Shown here one piece after another: positions 34,087 through 45,992 of a stretch of DNA of 64,000 bases; within the stretch, counting starts at the first letter, position 1, and every line of letters begins with the position of its first letter. Where the stretch lies: positions 448,360 to 512,359 of the forward strand of contig BCKL01000015.1 of the NCBI GenBank assembly GCA_001600635.1, written 5' to 3'. The translations under genes were made by a program, and so were the position numbers. Under the pieces are notes generated by a model that worked only from the letters and a program-made list of their open reading frames with translations, was not told the DNA's origin and did no database searches. The stretch is from Leucosporidium creatinivorum (lineage: Eukaryota; Basidiomycota; Microbotryomycetes; Leucosporidiales; Leucosporidiaceae).

Positions 34087-37000
34087 ATGGCGCCGTCGCC
34101 GAGCACGTCTGCAGCAGACCTGTTAGCAGGCAGTCCCGCACCTCCTGCACCTCGACACGCCGCCACTTCGCCTGTACGCCTCACAAGTCGCGCTCTGAGC
34201 CAGCCTGCATCGCTCCCGCCTTCGACCAGCAAGTTCCGCTACAGCGCACCACCAGAGGAACCTCCTACTACTTCACTACAACGCGCCAAGCCTTCTCCGC
34301 CTCGCCCTCCGCCAGTCAGACCCGCTACAACTTCGCCTCGTCCTGCACCGCGCCCGCCTCCGCCTCAGCAGTGGCAGCAGCCTCAGCAGCAGCAAGGACA
34401 GCCGGCCGCCTGGAAAGGCAAGGGCAAGGAAGTGGTCAGGTCGCCTACAGCTCCCCGAACCACCGCAACGATCCCTCAGAAGCGCCCCGCGACCTCCTCC
34501 GTCTCGCACGCCCCTTCGCACCAGCCGACGAGCAAGAGTGGACCAGCGCCGGCCGAATCGCTCCTCAGAAGGCTCGGAGGACCCTCGGATCAAAAGGCTG
34601 GACTCGTAAGGGACAAGGAGGAGGTCCGTCAGATCATCTACGAGGCGTCCAAGAACTCCAAGTACTTTATCGCACAGCAGGAGAAGGACGCTCAGCTCAC
34701 GGTTCGAGTCGATGCGCTCGTTGGTCGCTTAAACCGGTTGCTTGCCGAGCGAGGAGGGAATGTGAGGGCCGAGCAGGCGCGCGTGGATGAGATGATCGCC
34801 GAGCTCGAGAAGACGAGGATCTTGACCGAGACGATCGTTGTGGTCGATGCAGGTGAGTCTTCACGTGTACCTGTAGTACCGAGTCGACCGTGCTCGTGCC
34901 GGTACTCAGCTCCGAGCTCACCGTCGTGTCGGCGGTCATCGTCCCAGCGCCGAGCTACGAGCTACGAGCTGACCTCAACTCTCGATCGCCACAGATGCCT
35001 TCTACGCCTCCTGCCACCAAGTGAGCCGAGCAATCTCACTTCGCCGTGCTCAGCTGCTGACTTCCCTCCAGCGCGAGGATCCTTCGCTCGTCGGGACGGC
35101 CTTCGCAGTCGGAGGCGGCGTCCTCACCACCGCCTCGTACGAAGCGAGGAAGTACGGCTGCTCCTCCGCCATGGCCGGCTTCGTCGCCCAGAAGCTCTGC
35201 CCTCACCTCAAGTTCATCAAGCTCGACTTCAGCCTATACACCAGCTGCAGCAAGCAGATCATGGAGATCCTCAGATCCTACGGAGACATCTCGCCTGCAT
35301 CCCTCGACGAAGCGTACTGCTCCCTCACCGACTACTGCCGACGCGAGAACGTCACGCCCGCCGAAGCCGCTCAGCGCATGCGCGCTCAAGTCCTCGCCGA
35401 GACAGGTCTCTCGGTCTCTGCTGGAGTCTCTCCCAACGCTATGCTCTCCAAGGTCGCCGCTGTAAGTCCTTGTTTCTGCATTCCCCGTCGAGCTCGAGCT
35501 GACCTCGCTGCAGGACAAGAACAAGCCGGACGGCCAATGCGTCATCGACCCTACTCCCGAGGCCTGCATGGCGTTCGCTGGGGGTCTTCCCATTCGCAAC
35601 ATCCCTGGTATTGGGTGAGTCGACCGAGCGTGGCGATCTCGAGCTTGAGCTGATCTGTTTCTCGGCGCAGACGAGTTTCGGAGCGCATCCTCCAGGCTGT
35701 CGGAGTCCACACCGTCGCCGACGTCTACCGCTTGCGCGGAGAGCTCTTCCTGATCGTATGTCGCTCCTCCTCCAGTTCAAGAGTATCGCTGATCGCCTCC
35801 CTTTCGCAGCGCAACGAAGTCGGCCTCTCCTTCCTCCTCCGCGCCTACCTCGGACTCGGCAGGACGACCATCTCGCACGCCGACCGTGCCAATCGCAAGG
35901 GAATCAGCGTCGAGCGTACATTCCACCCCGAGAAAGATGTCGTCAAGTTCTACAAGCGAGTGAGTCGACCGCTCCCTTAGTTCGCTCGACCTCGGCAGCT
36001 CACGCCTTGCTGTTCCACAGCTCGAGAACATCGCCGAGGCTCTCGCTGGTGATTGTGAAAAGTCGCAGTACTCTGGACGTACCATTACTCTGTAGGTCGC
36101 TCCTCCCGCCGTTCCGGCAAGGACCCGCCTAGCTAATCGGCATCGCTGAGCTTACTCGAGTCTACCCCACAGCAAACTCAAGACGCACACCTACCAGTCC
36201 ATCTCGCGCGCCAAGACCCTCGGCTCCGCCATCTACTTCAACGACGCGGGCACCTTCTACGCGTGAGCTGCCTCGCCGAGCTCGCGCCTCGCGATGGAGC
36301 ACTCGCTGACCTTCGATATCCTTCTGCGACCTACAGCGAAGGCAAAAAGCTTCTCGACAAGGAAATGGCCAACCGTCGTCAGATGATCGCTCGAGGACAG
36401 ACGCCGAAGGGCGGCAAGGACTTCCGCCTGCGCCTCATCGGCTTGAGGCTCTCCAACTTGCGCGATGAGAAGGCGACAAAGGACAGGGGAAAGCTCGATG
36501 GGGTGAGTGGTGCTACGTCTCGACCTCTCGACCTCCCCCGAGCTGTGGAAGCTCGAGCTGACTTCCCTTCGCTCACTCGCGCAGTGGGCCGGCACCAAGA
36601 GCAAGAGCAAGAAGACCACCAAGTCCAAAGGCAAGGCCAAGGCCAAGAAGGAGGAATCGGCCCCTCCCGACGAGCTCGCCTTCGTTTCTGGCGACCTCGA
36701 CGAGGACCACAACCGCTCCTCCCTCTTCGGCGACGACGATGAGGACTCGCGCGCGTTCGACCACGACGAGGACATGAAGCCCATCCTCAACGATGACGGC
36801 GAAGTCGACGAGCTCCAGCAGCTCAACAACTTCATCCGCACCTCCCAGGGCGACCACCCTTCCTCGACCGACCAGCTCTGGGCCGCCGTCGGCGACGATG
36901 TCGATCTCTCCCGCCTCGAAGGCTTCGACGATGACAACGACGCCGAGGAGGACCTCAACAAGCCGATCGACACGACCTACAAGCCCTTCTGGACGGCGGG

Positions 37001-37409
37001 GGAGAGCCTGAACTCAAAGAAGCAGAGGGAGGCGGAGGCGCCGGCGCCGATGAAGGATCGCTTGTCGTTCGAGAGCAAGAGGGTCAAGGAGGAGATGAAT
37101 GAGGATGCGGAGTTCTGGATCGTTGAGGAGGAGCTGGTCGTTGGACCGCTGCAGTGCCCCGTGTGCGAGAAGAGCTTCGTCGGGAGCGAGGTCGCTTTGA
37201 GCGCTCATGTCGCGATGCACTTTGACGATGTCGAGGGTGAGTAGCGGTTTCCTTGTGGTGCGGACAGAGCTGACCTTCTCTCTCATGCAGAGCCCGTCAA
37301 GAAGAAGCCCAAGCTCGGCTCATCCTCGTCTTCCTCCTCGGCCAAGAGCGGCAAGGGTTCGAATGCGAAGCCCGCGAGGTCGCTCAAGGACATGTTTGCG
37401 AGGCGTTAG
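34087..37409 (+). CDS. POLK: DNA polymerase kappa (DinB-type Y-family translesion polymerase)
   Basis: About eleven exons; the early ones are 34087-34852, 34995-35020 (26 nt), 35072-35461, 35514-35614, 35671-35755, 35810-35959 and 36021-36091. A disordered Ser/Pro N-terminus precedes the kappa-specific N-clasp (IIYEASKNSKYF ... ILTETIVVVDA). Splicing then yields VDADAFYASC, supplying the first catalytic Asp. SLDEAYCSLTDYC gives the other two metal ligands, followed by SAGVSPNAMLSKVAADKNKPDGQ, the HhH block LPIRNIPGIGRVSERIL and the little finger from KGISVERTF. The tail has an acidic stretch and a zinc finger, CPVCEKSFVGSEVALSAHVAMH, then a KKKPKLG-like nuclear signal and a final KSLKDMFARR-type peptide resembling a PCNA-binding end. 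It bypasses minor-groove lesions in the nucleus. It appears intact. Confidence 0.9.
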
Positions 37410-37710
37410 GTGCTTGCTTGCTTTTGATACTCTCCCTTTTGTTTTGTTGATATATAGTACAGCATTCGTCGTCGTTCAGCAGGTCAGAGTGAGAGCGAGG
37501 GGCTGGAAAAGGAGCGCCGAGAAGGGCGAAAGGGGGTAGTGAAGGCCGGTGGCGCTGCTTGACAGATCTCTGTGATTGTGTTTCATACTCGACAGCAGCG
37601 CTACAAGGCGAGTGGGCGACTTTCACGGCGACCCACTTCCTTATCGCGGCGCTCTTTCTCTCTCCTTCTTCCTCGTCTACTCGTCTCGTCTCGTCTCCGT
37701 TTTCTACCTC

Positions 37711-39098
37711 ATGAGCGTACCCGGAACTTTCCCTTCCGACTCTCCGGGAGCATACCAAGGCATCCCGTCCTGGCTGCTGTGAGTCCCGGGCCAGTTCAAT
37801 CGTGCCGAGCGAGCGCGCAGAGAAGCTGACCCCGCGCTCGCACACACCATCAGTACCAGGCCGATAGAGGGTGCTCACTCGCTTCCAGACGTCCTGCTGG
37901 AGCTTCGCAAGTGCAGCCACGCAGAAAGAAACCGAGTGAGCCGAGCGCTTCTCACTCGCCGAGGTCCGCTGCTGACCTTCCCTCTTCTTGACTATCCACT
38001 CTCACGCTCCATGTACCATCTTTACTCCACTCTTGAATCGTCTGGAGCTACTGCGCGCGACTTCAAGCGATGCTCGCTCTGCAAAAGCCGGTGGTTCTGC
38101 TCGGCGCGGTGCCAAAAAGAGGGCTTCTCGTCTCATCGGGAGGATTGCAGGCGGATCATATACGAGCGCGACGGCTACGAGGAGACGGCGCTCATGCCGG
38201 GCATGAGGAACCGAGGACACCTCAAGAACCAACTCAGCACCTTCATCGACTATCTCCTCATGCACTTTTACCTCCCTTCGGCCATGGTGCAAGCCTTCTC
38301 ATTCATCCCATCGGTGGACAGCATCTACACTCCTCTTCCTGGAGGCCCAGACCCCAAAACCCACACGATTTGGCTGCACTTCACCTACGATCCGAAGAAG
38401 GGCGACGACCTTCTCCGAGCCTTCACCCTCACCCAAGGCGGCATCCTACCCCACGCCGAGATGAACGACCATCTTGATAGGAACATGGACGTCGTCAAGC
38501 ATTATGGAGATGCGCCAGACTCCTTCTCCCAGCGCTGGTTAAACGAGGATATGAAGCTGGCTCGGGCGCCGTCGGACTTCTCTCGCTTCCCCTACGCCGT
38601 TTCCGCCACCTTCATCAACGCTCGAGAAGCCGCTTCCGGATACCATCGACAAGCCTGCCTCACAGGAGGGCAAGCTTTAGGTCAGTACTCCGTGCCGGCC
38701 GACATCGGCTTTCCCATCCCTCCCGCCGACCGTTGGTTCAAGGACCTCAAGGGGAAGCTTCAAGCTGCGCGCACGCCTCTGAGCGAGAAGAAGCTCACTG
38801 CTAGGAAGGAGCAGGCGGCCAAAGAGCTCGGCAAGCTCAACCACCAGTTCGGAAACTCCGATGCTCACCTCTGGCAAGTGTGGTCAACGAGGTCGTTGTG
38901 GCATCAGTATTACCTTCTCGTAAGTTCTACTACCTGTGGTTGAGTTAGCCAACGCTGACCAGTCTCTCACCTCATCCTCTCCTCAACTGCCACGGCGCTC
39001 TGTCTCGGTGCTCGCCTGCTTTGCAGGAGGAGACTGGCAAGGTGGACCTGAGCAGCATGAGGATCTTTGAGTGTCATGGAGACTGTTTGTACATGTGA
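37711..39098 (+). CDS. MYND-type zinc-finger protein
   Basis: Four exons (37711-37778, 37854-37935, 38068-38919, 39027-39098) give 357 residues in a single frame. The MYND finger is assembled across the second splice: LRKCSHAERNR joined to RCSLCKSRWFCSARCQKEG and HREDC, with Cys/His spacing of the second and third Cys pairs of MYND domains; the first pair is incomplete. The remaining 270 residues form a single domain (HLKNQLSTFIDYLLMHFYLP ... HTIWLHFTYDPKKGDDL ... KQYSVPADIG) seen in many small basidiomycete MYND proteins whose role is unknown. MYND fingers usually bind proline-rich peptides. No SET domain is present, so it is not a SMYD methyltransferase. The last exon ends CHGDCLYM before TGA at 39096-39098. 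Confidence 0.75.
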
Positions 39099-39229
39099 AG
39101 TAGTTTTGTCAAGCTTCCGTCAGCTGTCGAAGAGGCGCAAAGTCTCTGCCGAGATTCTCGGCGAAGAGAGGAATCACCCTTTGCAGGAAGCGCTCTTCTT
39201 CTTCTGCGCTCTCAGATTCTCTGAGCCCC

Positions 39230-39565
39230 ACTTTGGTACTCTTACTACCAGAAGAGGCTCGCCAGACCTGCTACCTCACCGCGGCTGGATCCATCCTTAC
39301 CGTCGAGGCTCGCCGACGCCACGCCGCCTTCATCCAGTACTTGAACGGCTACTCTCCCTTCCCTGCACCTGAGGATACCCCTCAATCTGCAGCTGCTGTA
39401 GTAGCTCTCGCGTCGTATGTGCTGTCTACTGTCTCGACCGGACTCTGGGAGTCGAACGGTACCGCTGGCGGCCGATTTGGACCTCGGCGACGACATCGGC
39501 GATCGTCCTTCTCACCCAAATCGCAGCACTGACCTCGCTCCCACTCTTAAAGAGAAGCTGCAATA
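39230..39565 (+). pseudogene. Duplicated fragment of the ferritin-like gene (exon plus intron)
   Basis: Translation gives TAAGSILTVEARRRHAAFIQ and YLNGYSPFPAPEDTPQSAAA, nearly identical to a block in the minus-strand gene at 43566-45292, apart from a 6-nt insertion (two Arg). Identity continues past the exon end into the intron (parent copy at about 44150-44290, minus strand), where ACCGCTGGCGGCCG and TTTGGACCTCGGCGA are shared. It therefore arose by DNA duplication and inversion, not by RNA. Both ends of the parent gene are missing, and the frame closes soon after the intron-like part. Confidence 0.8.
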
Positions 39566-40458
39566 TCTCTGAGTCATTAGCGAAGACGTGAATAGTGTGA
39601 GCGGGTCAATAGAACGTCAGCATTCTCCGGCCTGGAGCGCCGAACTCAGCTTCGTCTCGGTCGAGCCGCTCAAGACCAGCAACGACACTTCTTGGGCGTC
39701 CTAAGTACGAGGTAGAAGCAGAGTCAGACGGCCAGTGAGCCTGCTTGTAAACTCCAGTCCGGCTGGGGTCTCAAGTCAAAGTGACTAGCTAGATCCCGAA
39801 CCTCTGCCAGCCTCTTCTGTACCCTGTCGAGGTCTCATCTTCGCCCGACCGCAGCTTTCAGAACCGCCAAAATCTGTACACGACTCCATATCCCCTCAAC
39901 GTTCAATTTGCTCTGCCAAAAATCATCGCCGAGCAGGAGACCCAAACTGGCGGCAACGCTGCACTGGAGCTTCCATCGCCGCGGAACAACTCGCTACATC
40001 TTCCCACGCATCTCCTCAACCTTCTCACGGCTTTTAGAAAGCAGAAACCCGCCCACCGGGTCTTTCTTGCTGGTCGGCTTTGGCCTTCCACCCGCTCGAA
40101 TCCGTCGCTGGGTAATCAGCCTCCGCCGGGGTCGTCGAAGTCTGGGACTCGATCCTCGGGAGGCCGTTACGAGCCTTCTGGTGACCTGTAGACGAGCTGG
40201 TAAGGATTGGGGGGAGGGGAGAGAGTGAATAGGGAGTTCGGACTTTCTCAAAGTGCACTTTCCTGATGTACCACAACACTCAAAGAGCTCTGCAGAAGCC
40301 GTCGGCAGCCTCTTGAGCCGCCCGAGGCAAGACAATTCTCGCCGGCTCTTCCTTGACCCTCCTCCACTCTTTCGCCCTCCGCCCAGCCGAGCCCTTTCGT
40401 TCAAGATGCGCCTGACCTTGCTTGCCTTCCTGCCACTCACTCGTCGCTTCTCTACAAC
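39566..40458. promoter_or_regulatory. Intergenic region upstream of the aromatic monooxygenase
   Basis: About 890 nt without a supported gene. Overlapping open frames on both strands at 39900-40440 are Arg/Ser-rich and lack domain signal. It should contain the promoter of the monooxygenase starting at 40459. Confidence 0.4.
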
Positions 40459-43277
40459 ATGTCGCCTGCTACCCCCGTCCCTCTCAAGGAATACGAGTGA
40501 GTCCCTTGCTACAGCATCTCTCGCTGCTCCCTTCGCTGACCTCGAGTTCCTCCGTGAGTGTCATTATCGTCGGCGCCGGACCCGCTGGACTGATGGGAGC
40601 GCTTTGCTCGACTACTTACGGACTCAGCGTCCTTCACATTGTATGTAGGAGGTCGCTCGGAGCTTACAGAAGCGCGAGGACTAACCCCGCACCTTCTCCC
40701 TCTAGGACGAGCGCCCCGAGCCTACTACCGCTGGACGTGCTGACGGACTCCAGCCCAGGACTCTCGAGGTATGCATGCCCCTTGCAGCCTGCTCTAAAGA
40801 TGCTAGCTGAGCTCCCTTCATTCACGCAGGTCCTTCGCAACATCGGCACCATCAACGGCGCCACCGAGGGCAAGGGATTCGTCGAGAGGCAAATCATGCA
40901 GGGTGTTCGCGTTCAGGAGGTTTCCTTCTGGGTAAGCCGAGCTTTTACACTCCCCTATAGAGCCCGCTCTGACCTTATTCGGCGCTCTCAGGACCCCACC
41001 GAGACCGAGCCTCTTGCTCGCACTTCCCGCGCTCCTTCCTGCCCCGAGTTCATCGACGTCGTAGACAACTACACTCTACTTCTTCATCAGGGTCTTATCG
41101 AGCACGCCTTCCTCGACGAGATTGAGAACGTGAGCGGACTCGCCTTCGCCGAACTCGAATCTCCAGGCTAACCTTCCTCTTCTTCACAGCGTCGCGCCCA
41201 CCTTCCCGCCAACAAGCTTCTCCCCGCTCCTCACGGTGGATGCTTCCGGCCTTACCTCTTCGAGACCTGCTCCTCCGACCCTTCGACCAACGCCGACTAT
41301 CCCGTCTCGGCTACTTTCACACACGCCGACACCAAGGAGAAGCACACTGTTCGTGCCAAGTACCTGTTCGGAAACGATGGAGCTCGCAGTCTCGTCAGGA
41401 GGGCCATCAGTGGAGGAGAGGTCGGTGACGGAGAGTGGCAGGGCAAGATCCGCATGCTCGGGGATGCTACTTCCTTCGTTTGGGGTGTCATGGACGTTGA
41501 GGTGTACGTTTCGCTCGTCGGAGATCTGCACCGACTCAGAAGTAGCGCAGGCCAGCTGACCCGTTCTCGGCTTTCCCTCTTTGCAGCAAGACCGACTTCC
41601 CTGACATCATGTCCAAGTGCCTCATCCACTCCAAGGACTCTGGATCCATCATGGTCATCCCCCGCGAGGCCGGACTCTGCCGCCTCTACGTTCAGCTTCA
41701 GCAAGACGCCGTCGACGGTGGCGAGCAGAAGCACTTCGATCGCGCTACTGCCACCGAGGAGATCTGCAAAGCTCGCGCTCAAAAGATCTTCTCGCCTTTC
41801 AAGCTTGAGTTCGGCCGTACCGACTGGTTCTCCGTCTACCGTGAGTCTCAAAAGGCGCTCGGACGACTCATTGAACTCCGAGCTTGGCTGACGTTGCTTC
41901 ACGCTTGCAGAGATCGGACAGCGCATTGCTTCCCGCTACACCCTCGAGGATGCTCCCGGAATCTACCTTGGAGGAGATGCTACCCACACCCACTCGCCCA
42001 AGGCCGGTCAGGGGTGAGCTCGGCGCTTCCTCGTTCCTTCGACCCCTCGCTGATCCATTCTGTGCGCTATCCTACAGAATGAACATTTCTATGCTCGACA
42101 TGTACAGTCTCGCCTGGAAGGTCAACCTCGTCGAGAAGGGAATGGCCGACCCCTCCGTCCTCCTCCCGACCTACGAGTCCGAGCGCCGAGGCATCGCCGA
42201 GGCTCTCCTCGCCTTCGACAAGTCTTACTCGGCTCTGTTCTCGGGCAAGTCGCCTAAGGCTGATCAGCTCACCGCTGATGCTGAGAAGGCTAAGGCCCTC
42301 GGAGCCGTCGACGCCAAGCTTTTCATCGAGTGAGTGCTTTTCGGCGCCGATTTCGCTCCGGCGACTCCCAGAAGCCTCGCTGACCTTCTTCTCCCTTGCT
42401 CCTTACCTCTTCCGCAGGACGTTCCGCTCCAATGCTTTCTTCACGTCCGGCTGCGGTGCTGTCTACACTGGCAACATTCTCAACGCCACTCCTGACTCGG
42501 ACCTCGTCAAGAACTACCCCAAGCAGGGCGTCTTCAACGCCGCTCCCAAGCTCATCGAGGGACAGCGCCTTCTCCCCGGTCGCCTCACTCGTGCCGTCGA
42601 CGCCAACCAAGTCGACCTGCAGCAGGAGATCAAGATGAACGGTGCTTTCCGGTGAGTCCTTACGGTGCACTTTTGCGCGGCTTCGCTGACTCGATCTCCT
42701 CCCTTCACAGTATCCACGTCCTCGCTGGTGACTACAAGACCTCTCAGCCTGCGCTCAAGGCCTTCGACGAGTTCCTCTCCTCCCCTTCGTCCTTCATCAA
42801 CACCCACCGCCCGGTCAACGGCGCCGATTCTTCCATCGTCCACTCGAAGAAGGAGCATCGCCACATCGAGAAGGAGGTTCTCAGCAACGATCGCAACCCC
42901 TTCTTTGTACGCCTATCTCCTTGCTGCTTCCTCCGCAGCACACGACTGACTTCGGCGCCCGCCGTTTCCCCCTGCAGACCTTCCTCACCATCTTCTCGAC
43001 GCCCCATACCGAGTGGGAGATCGAAGACCTCCCCTGGAACTTCAGGAGGGAGAGGGACCAGTGCTTCTCAGACGACTTGTTCGACCGTCGCCTACCCGAG
43101 GCCGGCACCAACGCTCCCCTGCACAAGAAGTACGGCGTCGACGTCTCCAAGGGCGCCATCGTCGTCGTCAGGCCTGATGGATACGTTGGAGCATCAGTAC
43201 AGCTCAGCGTTGACGGCTTCGAGGCCCTCAACACCTACTTCAACGGCTTCCTCACCGGCGTCAAGGCCAAGCTTTAA
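40459..43277 (+). CDS. FAD-dependent aromatic monooxygenase (phenol 2-monooxygenase type)
   Basis: About twelve exons, first 40459-40496 (MSPATPVPLKEY), last ending TAA at 43277; roughly 640 residues. It hydroxylates a phenolic ring using NADPH and oxygen, feeding catechol-type degradation. The FAD dinucleotide fold is VSVIIVGAGPAGLMGAL (GxGxxG). KYLFGNDGARSLVRR holds the DG motif. GIYLGGDATHTHSPKAGQGMN holds the GD motif that contacts the FAD ribose. The C-terminal thioredoxin-like domain (TFLTIFSTPHTEW ... VVVRPDGYVGASV) is characteristic of the fungal phenol hydroxylase branch and serves in dimerisation. No targeting peptide is seen. The exact substrate cannot be read from the sequence. 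The ferritin-like gene fragment sits upstream and the full ferritin-like gene is convergent downstream. Confidence 0.88.
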
Positions 43278-43565
43278 GCGGTTCGGCGTTGGATTGACAT
43301 GTAGAGCATTCATCATAGCAGTGTGTACAGATAGGAATACAGCTCGCATCACTTCGTTTCATGTTATCATGTGCGCGAGCTGCTCAATGGAGAGCATCAG
43401 GCGCCTTCGACTCGGACTTGATCTCCCACCGCCGATGTGGCGCTCTCGCTCTACTGCTCACTCTACTGCTCCCTCACAATTTAGGAGTAAATGCGACAAA
43501 AGCATGGTTGGGGTTTCATAGGTACACAAGGTATCAAAGGTAGCAAGAGAGATAAGGGGGAGAGA

Positions 43566-45292
43566 TTAGAGGAGGAGGGCGACGGCTCCAGCGAGAGCGG
43601 CGAGAGCTCCCGAAGCCTGAACGACGGTAGCTCCGGAGGTGGCTTTGCCGGAGGGCATGGATCCAGGGCCGGAGGAGACGCCCGAGGCGGATCCGGTGCC
43701 GTTGCTGGAGGATCCCATCTTGGCCGAGATGGTGTAGTTGTTGGCGCCGAGGATGATCGCAGCAGGACCAGCGAGGACGGAGTCGTCGGAGACCGAGGGG
43801 CCCTTGGTGAGGGAGACGTCTGTAGGGCGAAGGAAGGGTCAGCTCGAGTTCTGGAGGCGCCAAAGTCGAGGCGACAGCGAGCGACTCACAGATCTGACCG
43901 TCGGTGACGTTCGAGGTGGGGATCATGCAGCTTCCGTTGGTCCACTTCGAGAAGCCAGCAGAGAGTCCCGATGCGAATCCACAGTAGACGGTTCCCGAGG
44001 TGGAGACGGCCGAGGCGTTCATGGGGGCGATGGAGAGCATCTGGCCGACGGCGGGCATCTTGGAGGTGACGGTGAGGGCGGGCTTGCCGGCGATGGCAGG
44101 CGCAGATCCAGTAGGGCACTTCTTGAAGAAGGGGCTGTATCGAAAAGAAGTGTTAGCGACGACTTTTGAGGGAAAAACGATCGCCGAAGCGGTCGCCGAG
44201 GTCCAAAACGGCCGCCAGCGGTGCATTTCGACTCCCGGAAGCCCGGCCGATACAGTAGAACACACGTACGTTGCTAGGGTAACAACTGCGGCAGCACTCT
44301 GCGGGGTATCCTCAGGTGCAGGGAAGGGAGAGTAGCCGTTCAAGTACTGGATAAAGGCGGCGTGGCGAGCCTCGACGGTAAGAATGGATCCAGCCGCGGT
44401 GACGTAGGCGGAGTTGTTGATGGCGCCAGCAGCTCCAAGGTAAGCGCTCGTTCCGACTCCCTCGAGGATCTGGGAGGTGGCGAGGAAGGAAGCGACGTCC
44501 GAGTAGCCAAAGTCGTATTCACAGCTGATGACGGAGGGATGGGATGGTGCAGGGTACGACGGCAGAGAGTACGTCAGCAGATGCACAGCAAAGCGGCGAG
44601 GCGACTACAGCCATGCAGGTAGCCAGACTTACGCCGAGACGGGAGTGGCTCCAGCGGCCGAGAGCGCCGAGGTGAGGAAGGAGACGTGCTGCGACTCGTC
44701 GGCCTGTGATAGTGGTGACGATGAGGTCAGCTCAACGTAGAGTGTGAGAGGGATCATTGACAACGTACAGAGATCTGCTGGAGCAGAAGGTAGACGCCAG
44801 AGAATCCGGCCTTTGAGAAATCATCGGCGGTAAAGTTCTGGAGAGCCTGTCCGTAGAAGGCAGCCTATGGTAGAGCAAAGTCAGCGTGTACTTCAGTAGA
44901 CGACGAGCTCCTGTCTACTCACCTCCAAGTGCTCGAGAGTGAGGGCAAAGTTGAGGATGTCGGCATCTCCGACTGCGAGGGGAGAACAGGGAAGTGTGGG
45001 TCAGCTCCTGCAGGTGTGTGATGCTTGCAGAGCGAGACAGACAGCGCCGCCGACGATGCGCATCGCGCCCCAACTCGTTGCGATCCCAGCTCCGGAGCAA
45101 ACAGTCGGCGCCGAGCAGCAGAGAATGTGACTGACCTCCACTGGTAACGGACTGCCTCTTAGCGAGCTTGGTGCGCTTGGAGAGGGAGTCGATGTAGTTG
45201 CGCTTCATGAGAGTCATCTCATCGCGAGGGACCGAGACGGCGGCGACAGCGCAAGCGCCGACGGCGAGGATGGCGAGGGAGGAGCGAACCAT
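43566..45292 (-). CDS. Secreted ferritin-like (Rds1-type) protein with predicted GPI anchor
   Basis: Several short exons from ATG at 45292 to TAA at 43566-43568, roughly 330 residues. Residues 1-19 (MVRSSLAILAVGACAVAAVS) form a signal peptide, followed by a KR-rich propeptide. The ferritin-like four-helix domain shows LNFALTLEHLEAAFYGQ, ADESQHVSFL and VEARHAAFIQYLNG, with the Glu and ExxH-type residues expected of the Ferritin_2 family. Whether it binds metal is not established. The rest is a beta-rich segment with NGS/NAS/NVT glycosylation sites. It ends in a Ser/Gly-rich stretch and a hydrophobic tail (GALAALAGAVALLL), typical for GPI attachment, so wall or plasma-membrane location is likely. 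Related fungal proteins are stress or sexual-development induced. A fragment of this gene is duplicated at 39230-39565. Confidence 0.83.
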
Positions 45293-45992
45293 GGCTGAGG
45301 TTGCTGCTGGGATGGGTGTTGGGTAGTTGTGGGTTGGTGTGAGAGTTGAAAGGCGAAGTTGGGGTGATGTGTAGGAAGGAGAGAGGGAAGAGGGAGGATC
45401 AGCGAGGGGCACTCGAATGCTGAGCCTCGCCAAAAGGAGCGGTCGGGCGAGCGTCGTTCAACAAGAGGCATCAGGCCATTCCTGTCATACGATAAATCGA
45501 GCACTCACCTGACGACCCAGCGCTACCCAGCAACGAATCAGAGGGAGGTGATCCTCGTTCGAGGTTGATCGAGAGGCAAGGGTGCCTTCATAACGGCCGA
45601 GAGGCGTGGTTCGAGTCGCTCTGCAGAGCCTCGAGCTGTTCTGGTGCAGCTGGTGCATGGTCAGAGTCGCCGAACCCAATCGACAAACAATTGCGCACCT
45701 TCCCCATCGCGCGACTGCACGACCGAAAGAAGCGTGAGGTGAAAGCCGAGAGCGCTCGAAGCATGCCTCCGAGCCATTTTAGTTCGGCTCTTCGGCGCCA
45801 GAGCGGACAGCGAACGTACGATGACCTGCATGACGCCAGAGGCTGGTTGCCTCTCGGCGGCTGTTCAAGTAGCCGCCGAAATGGTTGCTTCGCCTTCCGT
45901 CGAATTGCCGTCCTCGCCGAGCAGCTCTTGTGAGCGTCTGAGGCGCGGCAGAGCTGGGCTGAGAGAAATAGAGATTACGCACATGATACACC
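45293..45992. promoter_or_regulatory. Ferritin-like gene upstream region and F-box gene 3' flank
   Basis: This 700-nt interval contains the promoter of the minus-strand ferritin-like gene and the 3' end of the minus-strand F-box gene. I see no gene. A GGTTCGAGTCG near 45608 resembles a tRNA B box, but no cloverleaf closes around it. Confidence 0.4.

Noticed and set aside
45590-45625. B-box-like GGTTCGAGTCG as a tRNA
   Set aside because: The T stem does not pair and no A box stands at the right distance.
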